Positions 12,320 to 24,346 of a stretch of 64,000 nt of DNA are shown piece after piece; positions within the stretch are counted from its first letter, which is position 1, and each line of letters starts with the position of its first letter. The stretch comes from Porpolomopsis calyptriformis (taxonomy: Eukaryota; Basidiomycota; Agaricomycetes; Agaricales; Hygrophoraceae): contig OX621174.1 in NCBI GenBank assembly GCA_951640195.1, forward strand, positions 1,426,001-1,490,000, in the 5' to 3' direction. A program made the translations under genes and the position numbers. Below the pieces are notes generated by a model. The model searched no databases and had not been told where the DNA came from. It worked only from the letters and a program-made list of their open reading frames with translations.

Positions 12320-12655
12320 GTTGTCGTTGCCTCAGGGGGGCATGGCGGTTGTATCTGGCTTGTCTGGGGATATAATCGGAGCCATCGTTTGCAAAAAGCG
12401 TAGAGAGTGTGACAACAGGGTCACTGCGAGTGTCACTACAGATGGCACTTTCGGGATCAAAGACTATGGATATATTGTTGTTACAGAAAACAATTGACTT
12501 GAGGGTGGAATCGCTAGATAGACTGAGGGAAGAAAACTGTAGACATAAAATGCAGATGGAGAGATGGGATGTGGGAGCCAAAAAAAAAAAAAAGCATGAC
12601 ATGAAAGCATTCCGACGAAATCAAAAAAAAAAATTTGCATAAGTCTCACTGACGA
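12320..12655. other. Spacer between copia copy 1 and the Byr4-like gene
   Basis: Contains a 14-nt A run near 12581 and short ORFs without family resemblance. It probably holds the 3' UTR of the Byr4-like gene. Confidence 0.4.
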
Positions 12656-15600
12656 TCAAGCCGCCAAGAGCAATCGAATTTCAGCATTACACGAACGAAG
12701 CCTCCCAAGCACTTCCTTAGCACTCTCGAGTAACGGCTTGATATTTTCCGGTGTCATTGCCAATTTTGCAGCCGGGGCCAGATGCGTATCGATTTCCGCA
12801 TGCGAACCAGAAGATGACGTGGAGGATGGCTGAACGGCAGACCATTCAGAATGATTAATATTCCCCTTGATTATTTGAAGTGGCGACAGTGAAGGATTAG
12901 AGTGAGGGCAACCTTTGGGTCGTGTGCAAGTCCCGCATTTTCTCTTTGCCGAACTTGGGTGCACATCCATCTCATCCACATCTGACAAACGCGTCAATCG
13001 AGTGGGAGGGAATGATGATGATGCCTCTCCGGCCGTCGGAGACTGTGCCACATTCGGTTGCCTTGCTGACACCGAGTATTGTCCGGAGAGGTCGTGTGGG
13101 TGAGGTGGTCTACCTCGGACGGCGACAGACTTCCCGTCAAATCCAACATCCATGGCAACTTTCGGAGCAGCATCAGTGTCCAGATCGGATGCCGAATCCA
13201 TCCGGTCCCATTCTTCTTCCTCGGTGTTGCCCGTGGTGTTGTCATCCTGACCCGACGACTGACTGGTAGTGGATTGACTGTGGTCCATCAGTGCAGATGC
13301 AGTCGTGCCAGCTGCTTTGTTTTTTTGCCCCAATCGAAATATAGAAGCAAGCGAAGGTCGACGAGGCGAGGATTGGTGGCCGAGGGAGGTGCCATTACAT
13401 GGTGACGCTGGACGGTCTCCCCTCACAGATTTCGTCGATTCTAGCCCAGTACTCGTCTTCGCTCGACGTTGCTGAGTCGCAATATGAGGATGATTATATC
13501 GATGGTCTGTCGATGAGTCCGTGCTAGTCCCAAGGGATGTCGGAGGGAGAGCAGGAACGGACGGTTCCGTGTGACTTCGTTTTAGCGCCCTCAGCAAGTC
13601 TCGCAGGCCTCTTATTGCCAGCCTGTTCGTCCGTGTCTTGCCACTCGAAGATGTCGCTTGAATCTCTTCAGACGGCAGGGTGACGGTGCTACTCATTGCG
13701 TCGCCCCACCGCCATTCTCGATTGACAGTGGTTTCCTCCGGTATTGGAAGCTTGCCAGAGTGCGACGACTCCATGCTGTTCAGCATTTTCTTGAGAAGAA
13801 CTAACTGTCGTTGGGTGAGATCATGTCGTCCTGTTGACGCGCGCCACGCAAGATGAGAGGGAGTAACAAACGACGAGTTGACCACGGGTGGTTTGGGCTC
13901 ATCTCCGGATAATGTAACGGCCCGCTCTCGGTTTTTCCTGCTACTATCCATGGAGCCTCTGCGGGGGTGTATTACGGGCATGGAGGAGCTTGTCGGTGGA
14001 GTATTGGGCGTAGAATTGCCACCACCGAGGTTGATGAGTAACTCAGCGTACTCCCATGACAGTCTGTACTTCGAATTGATGGCTTCGAATGTGGATGCTA
14101 GGTGTTTGGATGATTTTTCTGGTGGCACAGGGTTCGTATTCGAACGCGGACGAGACCTGACGATTGGTAGACGAAAGAACGTAGGTGAGGTAGGGCGTGA
14201 CGGCTGTCGGCTCTCAAGTAGCGTCTTTACATCTGTGGCAAGCGAAGCATGAATTAATTGTAGCGTTCTGAGCTCTACGGGAGACGATGTGTCAGGAACC
14301 CGACCGCCCAATTTCGAACTGGCAAACTGGTACTTACGTTCAATGTTCGCGGCAAACTCGCGCACCATTCCCAGATCCCTCTTTAAACCCACCTGCGCCT
14401 GGCTAATCCTAGTAGGGATCTTCAAATCGCCAAGGGAGTTACTACGTGGAACGAGAACTGTCGACGGGACCACAGGGGGCGTGGAGCGCCCTAAAGAGAG
14501 GCTTTGCGGGGAAGATGGTGATTTCGGAGACGGGGCCTGGGTTCCATCCATCACTCCTGGGCCAGATGGGATACGGCTTGAGGTAGCCGCCTTCATGCCA
14601 TCGGATAAACCGGCGGGCGCCGACTGGGAATTGGGGAATGCGTTACTAGCTGGCGAAAGTTGCGAGAATTCTTCGTCATTGGGAGTGTTGACTGCAGAAT
14701 GGCAACATTCGGCAGTAGCGACTCCACCGGGCTGCGCTGGTGGCAAGAAAACAGGCGAGTTTGGAGTGAGTTCTGTTGCCCCAGAACTCGTTGTGCGCTT
14801 GTGTTTCATTTGGCGTGCAACGAGGCTAATCCTCCTCACTCCCCCCATAAAACCACGGCTCCCCTCTTGTTGGCCGTTTCTTCCCAGATCCTCCACGCTC
14901 CCAGATCCACTACCAGCATTGGGTGAGACTGAATTAGTCGTGGATGTTGTGATCGAGGTCGCGGTCAGCATTTCAGAAGGATACGATACATGCCTCGACT
15001 GGGTTGAGAAAGGTTTCTGTGATAACGATGGCAATGTTATTTGCCCACTGTCGTCATGTCTGGATGGCGGCTCATGGCGGCGCAGATGAACAAATCCTAA
15101 AGATTTGCGCTTGTTCAGTTTCGTGGAGGGAAGGTCGTGCGTCACGTCAGCCATTGAACGGTCGCCACCGTGAGGACTCGGACTCGGGCTTGACTTATCG
15201 GGAGTCAGGTCTGTCTTGGGGGGTGACCCAGAGACAAAGCCAGGGCTGTGGCCAGTAGCGCGAAAAAACCAGTTCCCATTTTTAACCGTGGGAGGGGAGT
15301 GCGAGAGTGGGCCCGGCGGTTGAGGGGGGTCGTCGTCATTACCGTTGCGCAAGACATCGGAAGGGGTACTACTCGCGCGTTTTGTCCTTACACTCCATTT
15401 CTTGAAAGAGCCAATACGGGAGAGAAGGGGGGGTTTGGTTGCCGACTGCGAGACACCAGGGTCGGGTGGAATGGCCGGCGGGCTTGGATTACGTTCAGGA
15501 ATGGATGGGGGATGGGGCGAAGAACTAGGGGGAGGAAGCTGGGCCCGATCCTGGAGTTCAAATACGTTGTCGTTTACATGCGGTGGACGGGACTTTTTCC

Positions 15601-16548
15601 GGAGGCGACGACGGTCCTTGTGAGTGGGCGGGCTAGGAAGTATAGCCAGTGCGGAGGAGGCATCGGACATTGTAGGTCTAAGGGGAAGGTGCGATGTCGA
15701 GGAATGAGCCACGGAGTCGCGGCCTGTCCCGGAAGATAGCGGAATCGAGAAGATAGAACCCGAAGGAGAGCGAGGGAATGGTTCCGGAGTATTCGCGGAG
15801 CGGGAAGAAGGTAAAGGGGGGACAGGTGGAGGTGGATTGAGTCCATTGCAAACGGTCGTTCGGGGACGGGAGCGAGGCGTTACCGTATAATCCTCGTCCC
15901 TGTCTAAGGACCCAAATTCCACTTCGTCGTCTGAAGAATCCGGATACTGTTCATGTCGGGCGCGCTTGCTGGGTGAGAGGGTACCTTGGTTCTCTTGTTT
16001 GTTCGCATCCAATTCGGCATCCCAATTCTCTACTTCGTGCGAGGACGATTGATGATAGCGGCGGACTCGGGATGGTGTACCTTGATATTGGTGGGTACTC
16101 TCTGAATAACGTGTTTTTCCGATGGGAGATTCATTCTTGTCTTCAAAGTCGTCATCCCAATTTTCTGTATAGGAAGATTTGAGGCGTTTGGTTGGGGTAG
16201 ATGGCCCAGACTCGGACCAACTCGATAATTGATGTCGGACTGAGGGAAAGTAATTCATTCTATCTTCGAGAATGGAATTTTCTGGCTTTTGGGGAGGGTT
16301 AGGTACTTCACGATCGGCATCCCAGTCTTCGCTAAAGCGAGAACTGTTGGTCGACGTTCGTGGCACTTCGGATATAACATTGGGGAAACTGTTTTGTCTG
16401 TCGTTTGTGGAATTCTCGCTGACTTCGGTTTCGAAATCGTCATCCCAGTTCTCTGACGGAGCTATCCAAGAAAAAGCGGTCAGAAAAAGAACAAGAAGAA
16501 GTAGCGTGTGCGGTTACCTGAGGGAGTGAACTGCTTGAGAGGATTCAT
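12656..16548 (-). CDS. Byr4/Bfa1-like mitotic-exit / septation GAP subunit (probable)
   Basis: Large protein of about 1,260 residues. Exon 1 (ATG at 16548, MNPLKQFTPS) is joined by intron 16517-16462 to the main ORF. The N-terminus repeats ENWDDDFE, EDWDADRE, ENWDDDFE and ENWDAELD, the acidic-Trp repeats typical of fungal Byr4/Bfa1, the scaffold half of the GAP acting on the Spg1/Tem1 GTPase at spindle pole bodies. A long Ser/Pro-rich disordered middle (PPPPVPPLP, many SP/TP sites) follows. Structured segments then read DVKTLLESRQ, LSWEYAELLINLGGG and RASTGRHDLTQRQLVLLKKMLNS, and the C-terminus has PLLESAKEVLGRLRSCNAEIRLLL. A probable in-frame 63-bp intron (GTAAGT at 14337 to TAG at 14275) is hidden in the ORF. 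Assignment rests on repeats and layout only. Confidence 0.6.
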
Positions 16549-18061
16549 GATGGATCATACAAGCTCGTGAGGTCTTTAAGTCGTCAGGACGTGCAGGTTA
16601 TGGTCGTGGAGATGGTCGTACCTCTGAAAACGCGATGGTCGACGTCGTTGTAAATACCTACAAAATTTGAAAGAATCACATCCAAAACAGGAAACCGTTC
16701 ACGTCTCGCGTTGCTACCTTGTCCTCAAAAAAGGGTTAGGGTTGAACGCCATGACCTCGAGGCTTTCCTCAACCGTAAGTACCTTGTCATTGGCTGGGCA
16801 CGTTACAATAATCCATCGCTAGTCGTATTTTCGCCGCGGGGGGACACTGCAGGAGCTGCGACCCTTGCGCTTGCGATGAAAGTGTCAGAACGCGACGGTC
16901 AGTCTATCATGCGACTAAGGCACGAATAGTCTCGTCGGCAGACAACTAGAAGTGGGGTGTGTTGAGAGACCGGGTGAAATCGACGGTACTGGATTGTTCG
17001 AGTAAAACTCTGCTCTTTGTCTATCGCAGCCTTACCCTCTGAAAGCCGGAAAGCCGGTGGGTAACCGAAGTTGATACAGTCGACTAGTCGGCAGCGAGCA
17101 CGGCACAAGTCGAATGAAATGACCAACATACCATGTGGTCTGGTAGCGAACTCTCCCCCTCTCTCATTCGTGATGATCGTTGCACACTTCCCAACTCTCA
17201 AGCAACGGAATAAAGGGTGCTAATCGCCAATCACCACGCTATTCTCAAAACCGCAATCACTGCCAATTCCCTTATAAGTCGGTGGATTGTTGAGTACGCA
17301 CGCTTGGTGGCTTACCGCAAATTCAATTCGCCGGCTTTTGCCAAGTGTGATGTATGTTTCAAATAATAATGATCGGCACATCTGCTCCCCAGGTAACTGT
17401 GCATTGCTAAATACTTGTTAACCAGCTGATTGCTCAACCCAGTTAGGGGCGGTCGGTTTGTGCCTACCATAAAGAGCTTATTGCTGGCCACCAAGATTAT
17501 CATGCTTGCGCTCCATATTTGAGGGGAACGACCACGGAAATGTGCCGTGTGTAGTACCCATGCCGCAGTAAAAGGATACGAACAACCACAGCAATGTTCG
17601 TATCCTTTTACTCTGGCATCGGTACTACACGCCACATTTCCGCGATTGGGATCTTGTAACATAACCCAGTCTATTCCGGATATAGCACCATCATCAATTT
17701 CAACTTTCCACTTGTGATGGCAAAAAGGAGTTAGGGATGGAATTTCAGCAACCTTCTCCCTCCTTCCACTTGGAAGACAGGAGTCGGAAGTTCCGAGTGG
17801 CAGGCAACTTATATTTATAATAACCGCCGACCCGTCGATCGCTTTTTGAAACTTCATACCCGGAGGCCTCAGGAGGCAGCGCGCGGAAAGGCTAGACCAA
17901 GTGCCTATCAGTTTGAAACCAAGCTGTCCCTTGATCCTCTGTTTTTCGTACTTATGCCGGGTACTCTGACCTCAGTCTCCTTTGCGCCTTTCATCTCCTT
18001 CCATTGGCCCCACTCCTCCTTCCCTTATCGCCCACCAAGAAACTGTCGGTCATAGCGTAAA
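16549..18061. other. Gene-poor stretch upstream of the Byr4-like and DUF6534 genes
   Basis: Probably holds divergent promoters. Minus-strand ORF 17312-17857 (181 codons) matches no family I know and runs through the hairpin at 17536-17642, so I do not call it a gene. Confidence 0.4.
17536..17642. repeat. Long imperfect hairpin (~47-bp arms)
   Basis: Left arm 17536-17583 pairs with right arm 17596-17642 around a 12-nt loop. The inner 15 bases next to the loop pair perfectly (AGTAAAAGGATACGA and its complement); the outer part has a few mismatches and bulges. Arm length and imperfection fit a small-RNA-like precursor or a tiny MITE. No flanking duplication was found. Confidence 0.65.
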
Positions 18062-19840
18062 ATGGCGGATACAAACGGCATCGATTTGTCCAATGTTATG
18101 GGACCCGTGTTTTGGGGTGCGCTCATCCTTCCGTCGATCACCAAAACGACACACTAACATCTGTTCTAGGTTTCGTAGGGGCGATGTCGTCCGTAGTTTT
18201 CTCATCGGCTTTGTACGAGCGATAACCAGTTGTTTCTGACCAGTCTCGGGGGCATATGTATTTGCCAAGCGTTCATTTATTTTACCAAGACACACGATCC
18301 CCTGAACATCCGGCTCGTCGTACGTGTAGCTTTCATTGACTGTACCAACTACCACTGACCCAAATGGTAGGCCGCATCCATGATGTAAGGAATCCTTCAA
18401 GTGCATTCCCATATCCATGGCTGATAGAATGCAGAACCCTGGACGTCGTGTCCTCTGCCCTAATCGCTCAATCAGTTTACTACTATCTGGTAACTTCCTC
18501 TATCCTCGTTCCTTGACGAGGAAATAAATTTTTGCCTTCTAGATCCCACATTTTGGCTCCCTATTGCCACTCCAACATTTTACAATGTACTACACGTCCT
18601 GTCTCTTATTTGGCTTGGACTGATCCAAGACCCTAGTGAACTTTCCACCGAATGTCTCTTCTCGTCGATCATAACGTTCATGTGCTTAAAGCCCGCTATC
18701 CCGCTTTCTGTACCATTAATTGACGCGAGTATCACTATCCAGTTCGCAATTATTCTTTGCAAGACAACTCTACTTTGGTTTGTTGGCTAAGATGATGTTT
18801 GGCATTTCCTCATATTTCGTTCTTAGTGACCAAGAGCAAGAAGATCGTCTACCTCCCGGTACTAGTTGTAAGCATCAATTATTTTGCCTTTGTCCTGCTT
18901 CTAATTATTCAATAGGTCCTCTGTGCTATTTGTGCTTTCGGTACGGTTTCTGTATCTCCCTTCAGTAACTTATAGCTAACTCGTTCTTTAGCATCCGGCG
19001 TAGGTAAGCTAGCCATTTGCTTAGCTGGCCATGGACCCTTTTTAAAGACCTCAAAGCTTGCGCGATATCGATGATGGTTTGGAGGCGCTCCATCCTCAGC
19101 AAGAGGGACCCCATGTTCATCGTCAGCCACATTGCCTTCTTTCCGGTTAATGTCTTAACCCCTCGATATTCAGTTGTTCTTCGGCCTCCAAAAAGGGTTC
19201 AGCGCCGTTACAGATATCATTGCTACCGTCGCTTTATGTACATACCTCTCAGCTTCCAAGACAGGCATTGATCGGTAAGTTGCAATTAATCTCCTATCGA
19301 TCTAGGTTGACTAGCGATCCATTGGTAGGACGAACTCTCTCATCAAGTCCTTGATGGAATATACCATCCAAAGAGGGACCCTCGTCACTTTGATCCAGAC
19401 GTTGTTGGTGGTGACATTTTTCGCTGCCCCTTCACACGTATACTGGTATGGCAATATTACTAGGCGACTGCCGCTTGACCGATAATCTTCTCTAGGCTTG
19501 CTGTCCACATCAACTTAACTAAACTGTATGCGAACGTATTTTGTGAGTACTTTCTCTCCGCTTATATCCAAGTCTGAACTCCATCCTCCAGTCGCGATGT
19601 AAGATCCTTCCTTTGCCGGATTCCAACTTTTGCTCCAACCTTGTACCTAGACTTAACGCTCGCACTGCACTTCACAAGAAGCATAGGGTGAATATGGCAA
19701 CTTCGGTCCAGTTCAGTACTGGTGGACCGTCAGAAGTATGCCGAGCGGTAAGCAGCATCTACAGAGTTTCGGAGGGAAATTTGTTGACATTTTTCGCCGT
19801 TCCAGGAGGATGGTGGCAAAACGATGCCGATGGTAACTAA
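18062..19840 (+). CDS. DUF6534-type seven-transmembrane basidiomycete protein (multi-exon; borders approximate)
   Basis: ATG at 18062 begins MADTNGIDLSNVMGPVFWGALI, a typical N-terminus of the large basidiomycete DUF6534 membrane family. Further conserved blocks appear in order, separated by short introns: CQAFIYFTKTHDPLNIRLVV (near 18265), LDVVSSALIAQSVYYYLVT (near 18440), STECLFSSIITF (near 18640) and ASITIQFAIILCKTTLLWF (near 18725). Then come SFSAVTDIIATVALCTYLSA with SKTGID (near 19225), RTNSLIKSLMEYTIQRGTLV plus a Trp-ending helix (near 19330), LAVHINLTKLYANV (near 19499) and the terminal LNARTALHKK (near 19653). Function is unknown; proteins of this family are predicted integral membrane proteins. 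An intron near 18135-18170 has a CTAAC branch-like motif. Some borders do not resolve cleanly, so partial decay cannot be excluded. Confidence 0.6.
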
Positions 19841-20085
19841 ATCTGTGATCGTTTCAGATCTTTGAAATTTTGATATCTAACACTTGTAAATTATACCCCT
19901 TTGCCTGGGTTCCTCTACGACAGCATGCTACACTTGCCCATGCGAAATGGCAAGCAGGTTCTTTTCTAAAGTATTATCAATCAAACTCGACGCCATGCCG
20001 GTCTCTCCTACCTCATACCTTATAGCACCTGTAGTTCCACTGATCGAAACTATGTTGAAAATACCTTTAATGATTTGCTAAATAT

Positions 20086-20115
20086 CTTGAAAAGATGCTG
20101 AAGCATCTTTTCAAG
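20086..20115. repeat. 14-bp perfect inverted repeat, 2-nt spacer
   Basis: CTTGAAAAGATGCT (20086-20099) and its exact complement (20102-20115) flank GA and precede a short T-rich run. It resembles a terminator-like hairpin but lies in a nuclear intergenic region. Confidence 0.6.
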
Positions 20116-20201
20116 TTTTATTGAGAAGCCGTTCGTGGATTAGCCTATGATAAGAACCCGAACTGGGACCGCTGCTTGCGCGTTTGCTCGCGCCAAGCAA
20201 C

Positions 20202-20259
20202 CGTAGAAGGGGACTCGGAATCAAAACCTAGACATTTTGATTCCGAGTCCCCTTCTACG
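20202..20259. repeat. 25-bp perfect inverted repeat, 8-nt loop
   Basis: Arms 20202-20226 and 20235-20259 are exact reverse complements (core GGGGACTCGGAATC) around loop CCTAGACA. This is far longer than chance. It could be a small-RNA precursor, a MITE remnant or a cruciform site. No duplicate flanks were seen. Confidence 0.75.
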
Positions 20260-22234
20260 TCAAGGTGTTACAACAAGAAATTTGTTGTACACACCCATAA
20301 GGGAGAGAAGACGCTTGGATGAGCTGTCTGAGTCGAGCAGACAAAAGCCATTGTTGAATGCACCAAACTTGGCGTAAGAAGTTTGCGCAGCGCGGGCTCA
20401 AATTATGGCGGTGTTACGACAGCGAGGTTCACTCTGCAATCATATTGATGAAGGGTCTGAAAATTATGGCGTCGTGGGTAATACATGCCTGTAAGACTGA
20501 TCGTTCCTATCAAGTTGGCCAGGGTGTCCGAACACTAAAGCCGTGCGGGCGGCTACATCGCCACTGTCATAACGTTCACCTCAACCGTTGAGGGGATTGG
20601 ACTGCCAAGTACCCTTTTGGCAATCCGGGACCTGTCAGAAGGATTGATTCCGTCCGACAAAGGCGGTGGAATGCCAGCGACCTATCAGTGGGAGAGATCC
20701 AATTTAGCTCCTCATACGGATCAGACTCGTCTTGCGTTTCAATTGGTGAGATGGCATGAAGATGGCAAATATCGCTACCCACTTGTAGCGACATCGGACA
20801 GACCGGACGCCGTTCAGGGAGTGCGCTTATCCATCACTTTGATCCTGATATCAGCCACGGTGGCGAGTGAGTCCTCAGGGGAAGCTCTTAGCGTGCGGGA
20901 GGTGATGGGATGACGAGTTTAGGGTCTAGCGGCCGCATGTGGGGAATTGATCAAAGCAACTCGTTTCATCTAAATTACGTTACTGGGGCCCCACTTATTT
21001 TTCTTCCCTGTCCCAAAAACTTATTTTGCATGGCGTCGACATGACTTTGCTTAATGGTAGGCCCAAGCGCGTCGGGGGACAAGGTTTGGCCAATATACGT
21101 GCAGAACCGATAGTTCAATGACTTTTCATGAGAAAAACTGGTTGAGCTTTTGATGCGAATACACCGGATAAAGCATACTTGAATGTACCAAGGGATCCAT
21201 TTTGGACGATGGATATTGCTTCATAACATACACCTGATTTATTATATGAACACGCAGCTAATGAGAGGGGCAGGGGGAAATTTTACTTGATCGAGGGGCA
21301 TGGCAATTGCGAGTCTGTAGCAAAGAGTTGCAAACAGAAGGACAATAGGGCGGAACAACATCGCGAACGGCGTCGAGCAACCCAAGAAGTGGTGTGTTGG
21401 GTTTGAGACTAGCCCTGGGAGATCTCCAGAGTAGCTGCTGGGCAACTCATTGCGGTCCGAGTGCTGACAAGACAACGTCTATCTGTATAGTCTCCTAGAA
21501 CACAGCTCCCTTCGGCTTTGGAGACCGGCTCTAGGAGATATCTAGAGTAGCTGCTGTTTCTACAATCTGATAGGTTACCAGTTACCAGTCTGTCTGACAT
21601 CATAAGCTAGGCGACAAACTAGCATATCTCGTTGAATATACCTCGGTTCTGCGTGTCTGAATTGTAGGATTATCGTTATCAATCACCTTGTCTGTGAGAA
21701 CTGACATTCATCATTGAACATATGGAATAGACAATCGTTGACTATTATGCGAAGCACCTGCAGTTGATTCATTTACTTGTTTATAAAAAAGATGTGCTAA
21801 ATAGCCGCTTACCCGGATTGTCTCCTTCATGAAGCCATATTGTGGACTGCGCTAGCTCTATCAGTGGAATAATAGAGGTCAGGTTTATAATATATCACCT
21901 TCAGGTTGGGACTGTTACAACACTTGTTCCTCAATTGTGCCGTATAATGACCAACAGGTTGCCGATGTTAAGACCTACTTCTTCAAGGAAAATTAACCTC
22001 TAAGGCAGGACGAAACAAAGTCACTCCGGGGGGAATTGGTATTTGACCAGAGACAGGCTTGGGAGCTTTGGAAGTGCTAAGATGCTGTGTTAAAGTGAAC
22101 CGATTGAGGCAACTCGCCGATCAGAGAGGTGGGAAAAGAATCACATGACCTATTGAAGAGGTATCATAATAAACGTATACACCCGACGCGTCTTTTTTAC
22201 GCGTCACTCCATCTCCTCTTGTATTCGGAATTCA

Positions 22235-23572
22235 ATGCTTGAAGCCAGACTCTCCGAGGCCGCGATTTTGAAGCGCCTTCTTGATGGTAAGTACTTTGCT
22301 TATCTCTATTGTCTTTACAAACGCGTCCCTTTCAGCTATCAAAGAGCTTGTTACCGATGCAAACTTTGAATGTAATGAAGAAGGCATCGTGAGTTATTTC
22401 AAAATGGAATATCATGGATAATTAATCAACGACGATCAGAATCTGCAAGCCATGGACAACTCTCATGTTGCCCTCGTCGCCGTCAAACTCGAAGCCACAG
22501 GTTTCAAGCGATACCGTTGTGATCGCCCAATGCCTCTGGGTGTCAATTTAAATTCGCTGACAAAAGTGCTCAAGTGTGCTAAAGACGACGATCTCTGCAC
22601 GCTGAAGGCCTCAGACGATGGAGACGTTCTCAATCTCACTTACGAGGCGAAAAGTGTGTGTTTGTTCCTTTCTTGATTAAATTTCAACTGATGGCGCATG
22701 AGAGACTCTGACCGAATCGCCGAATATGATATGAAACTTATGGATATTGATTCCGACACGCTCGGAATTCCTGACACAGATTACGACGCTCGTGTGACAA
22801 TGCCCTCATCAGAATTTGCCAGGATTGTGCGTGACCTCGGACAATTGGGCGAATCCGTCCGTATCGAAGTGTCCAAAGAGGGTGTACGCTTCGCGAGCGA
22901 TGGCGAAGCTGCTAATGGTAGCGTACTGCTGAAGCAGACGGAAGCCGCCAGAGAAAAATACGCCGACTACGACAAGGACAAGGAGGACGATGACGACGAT
23001 CGGGAGGAGAAAAAGCGGCTCAAAAAGGATAAAGTAAAAAAAGAGGAAGGGAGCGCTGACGTCGAAATGGATAACGACGCCGAAGATGGAGAGGACTTTA
23101 AACCACCCAAGTCTGAAGACGAAGGTGAGGATGAACGGGATGACGAAGAATCCGACGAAGACGAAGACAAAGAAACCTCGAACAAAAAGAAGCGCAAGAA
23201 GGCTCCGTCAAAGGTTCGCTTGCGGCTCCCCCCCGACTGTCTTTCCTGACGTCTCATTTTGCTGCAGAAGGGCCAAGCTACGAAAAAGGCGAAAAAGTCA
23301 AAAGAAGAAGATGATATTCCGCACGGCGGCGTAAGCATTGAAATGAACCAACACGTCACGTTGACGTTCAGTCTCAAATACCTCATCAACTTTGCGAGAA
23401 GCTCGTCCCTCAGTGACACAGTCCAATTGATGATGAGCAACGACGTCCCCCTCCTTGTGAGTTTATCTCCTCCTCGTCTCAGTCCAATCACATGTTCCCC
23501 TCCCAGGTATCGTACAAATTCAATACGGGTCACATTCGGTACTATCTCGCGCCAAAAATCGGGGACGACTGA
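22235..23572 (+). CDS. PCNA: Proliferating cell nuclear antigen with large internal insertion
   Basis: DNA sliding clamp. Six exons (22235-22286, 22336-22388, 22440-22653, 22705-23213, 23268-23456, 23507-23572) sum to 1,083 nt, a 360-residue protein against ~260 normally. Recognisable parts are [36 protein letters not shown], the interdomain loop [16 protein letters not shown] that binds PIP-box partners, [10 protein letters not shown] with the ubiquitin/SUMO-target lysine exactly at residue 164, and the C-terminal [10 protein letters not shown]. Between KQT (183-185) and VSIEM (298-302), where other clamps have about nine residues, lie about 110 residues of alternating acidic and lysine-rich sequence with an intron inside. 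The clamp core is intact on both sides, so the extra piece probably loops out of the ring. Confidence 0.95.
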
Positions 23573-24346
23573 TGGTTGTGTCATATCTATCCGTCATCTT
23601 CCTTGATTTGTGCAGACACATGCTTCTTTACTTTGTTGTTGGTATAAGAAAAGTCAAAATTGCCCGTTCCAATTTCTCGGGGAGTGAATTTGAAAGTCGG
23701 CCCAGCGCATCTGATACTCTCTTGCACATACGAAGGATCTGGAGGTGAAATATCTGCAGCTGGCATGCTTGGCGAGACATTCCAACTACGAAAATCATGG
23801 TGCCAACAGCAGAAGCACAGTCCTTAAGCAGCCATAGGGAATAGTGGTATAATGTACACCAATCCCATATAATGAGCTTACCACCTCGGATTACTGTTGC
23901 AGCCCAACCTCCCTGGTGTGAGTGAACCCTGTCTGGGACCTATCTGGGGTGTTGCTGATGCTCAGGAATTAAAATGGAGGTGGGAACAGTGGAAAAAATT
24001 CACAATGTTGAACCTTTAAATTAGGCATCCAGATGGATGCTCTGCCCTGCCCCGAGGGAATGTGGTTAAAATTCACCTAGGATCTTGTCAATCTGTGCAG
24101 CCATTATCGAGAAGGAATTAATAATTTTTAGTCACAAATGACAAAAAAGGGTGTCACTCATGACTCTCAGTAAAAACACTAAGCAAGTTAGTCACCTGAA
24201 GATTGACTGAAAGTCGGCTGATGGTTAGTCTGGCATCTTGATTTTGAAAAATAGTCAAGTGTAGTCACATTGACCATTTCCCATCAAATTTAGTCAGATT
24301 TTAGTCATTCTGCTACAGTCTTTTGGTCAATGCTTTTGGTTGATGC
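23573..24346. repeat. Intergenic stretch with a cluster of AGTCA motifs
   Basis: No gene seen. From about 24125 to 24335 the pentamer AGTCA or close variants recurs many times (TTAGTCAC, TAGTCAAG, TAGTCACA, TTAGTCAG, TTAGTCAT). The opposite-strand motif TGACT is clustered at ~53.7-53.9 kb. Such clusters resemble subterminal repeats of CACTA-like DNA transposons. Confidence 0.4.

Larger units (their letters stand above)
19841..22234. other. 2.4-kb gene-poor stretch before PCNA
   Basis: ORFs here are short and unrecognised. Structures seen are two perfect hairpins (20086-20115 and 20202-20259) and a diverged direct repeat (AGAGTAGCTGCTG near 21430 and 21545). The last ~100 bp should hold the PCNA promoter; CGCGTC occurs twice near 22190-22205 and could be an MCB-like box (ACGCGT core). 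Confidence 0.4.

Noticed and set aside
14289..15089. Plus-strand 266-codon ORF
   Set aside because: Antisense shadow of the Byr4-like gene; no family resemblance.
16735..16745. Telomere-like GGGTTAGGGTT
   Set aside because: Barely two units, interior to the window; not a telomere or clear interstitial array.
17312..17857. Minus-strand 181-codon ORF
   Set aside because: Crosses a long hairpin, unrecognised, composition not gene-like.
20617..20913. Plus-strand 98-codon ORF
   Set aside because: No motif, no splice context, overlapping ORF on the other strand.
22967..23584. Minus-strand Ser-rich ORF
   Set aside because: Antisense of the acidic PCNA insertion (GAC/GAA runs read as Ser/Phe codons).
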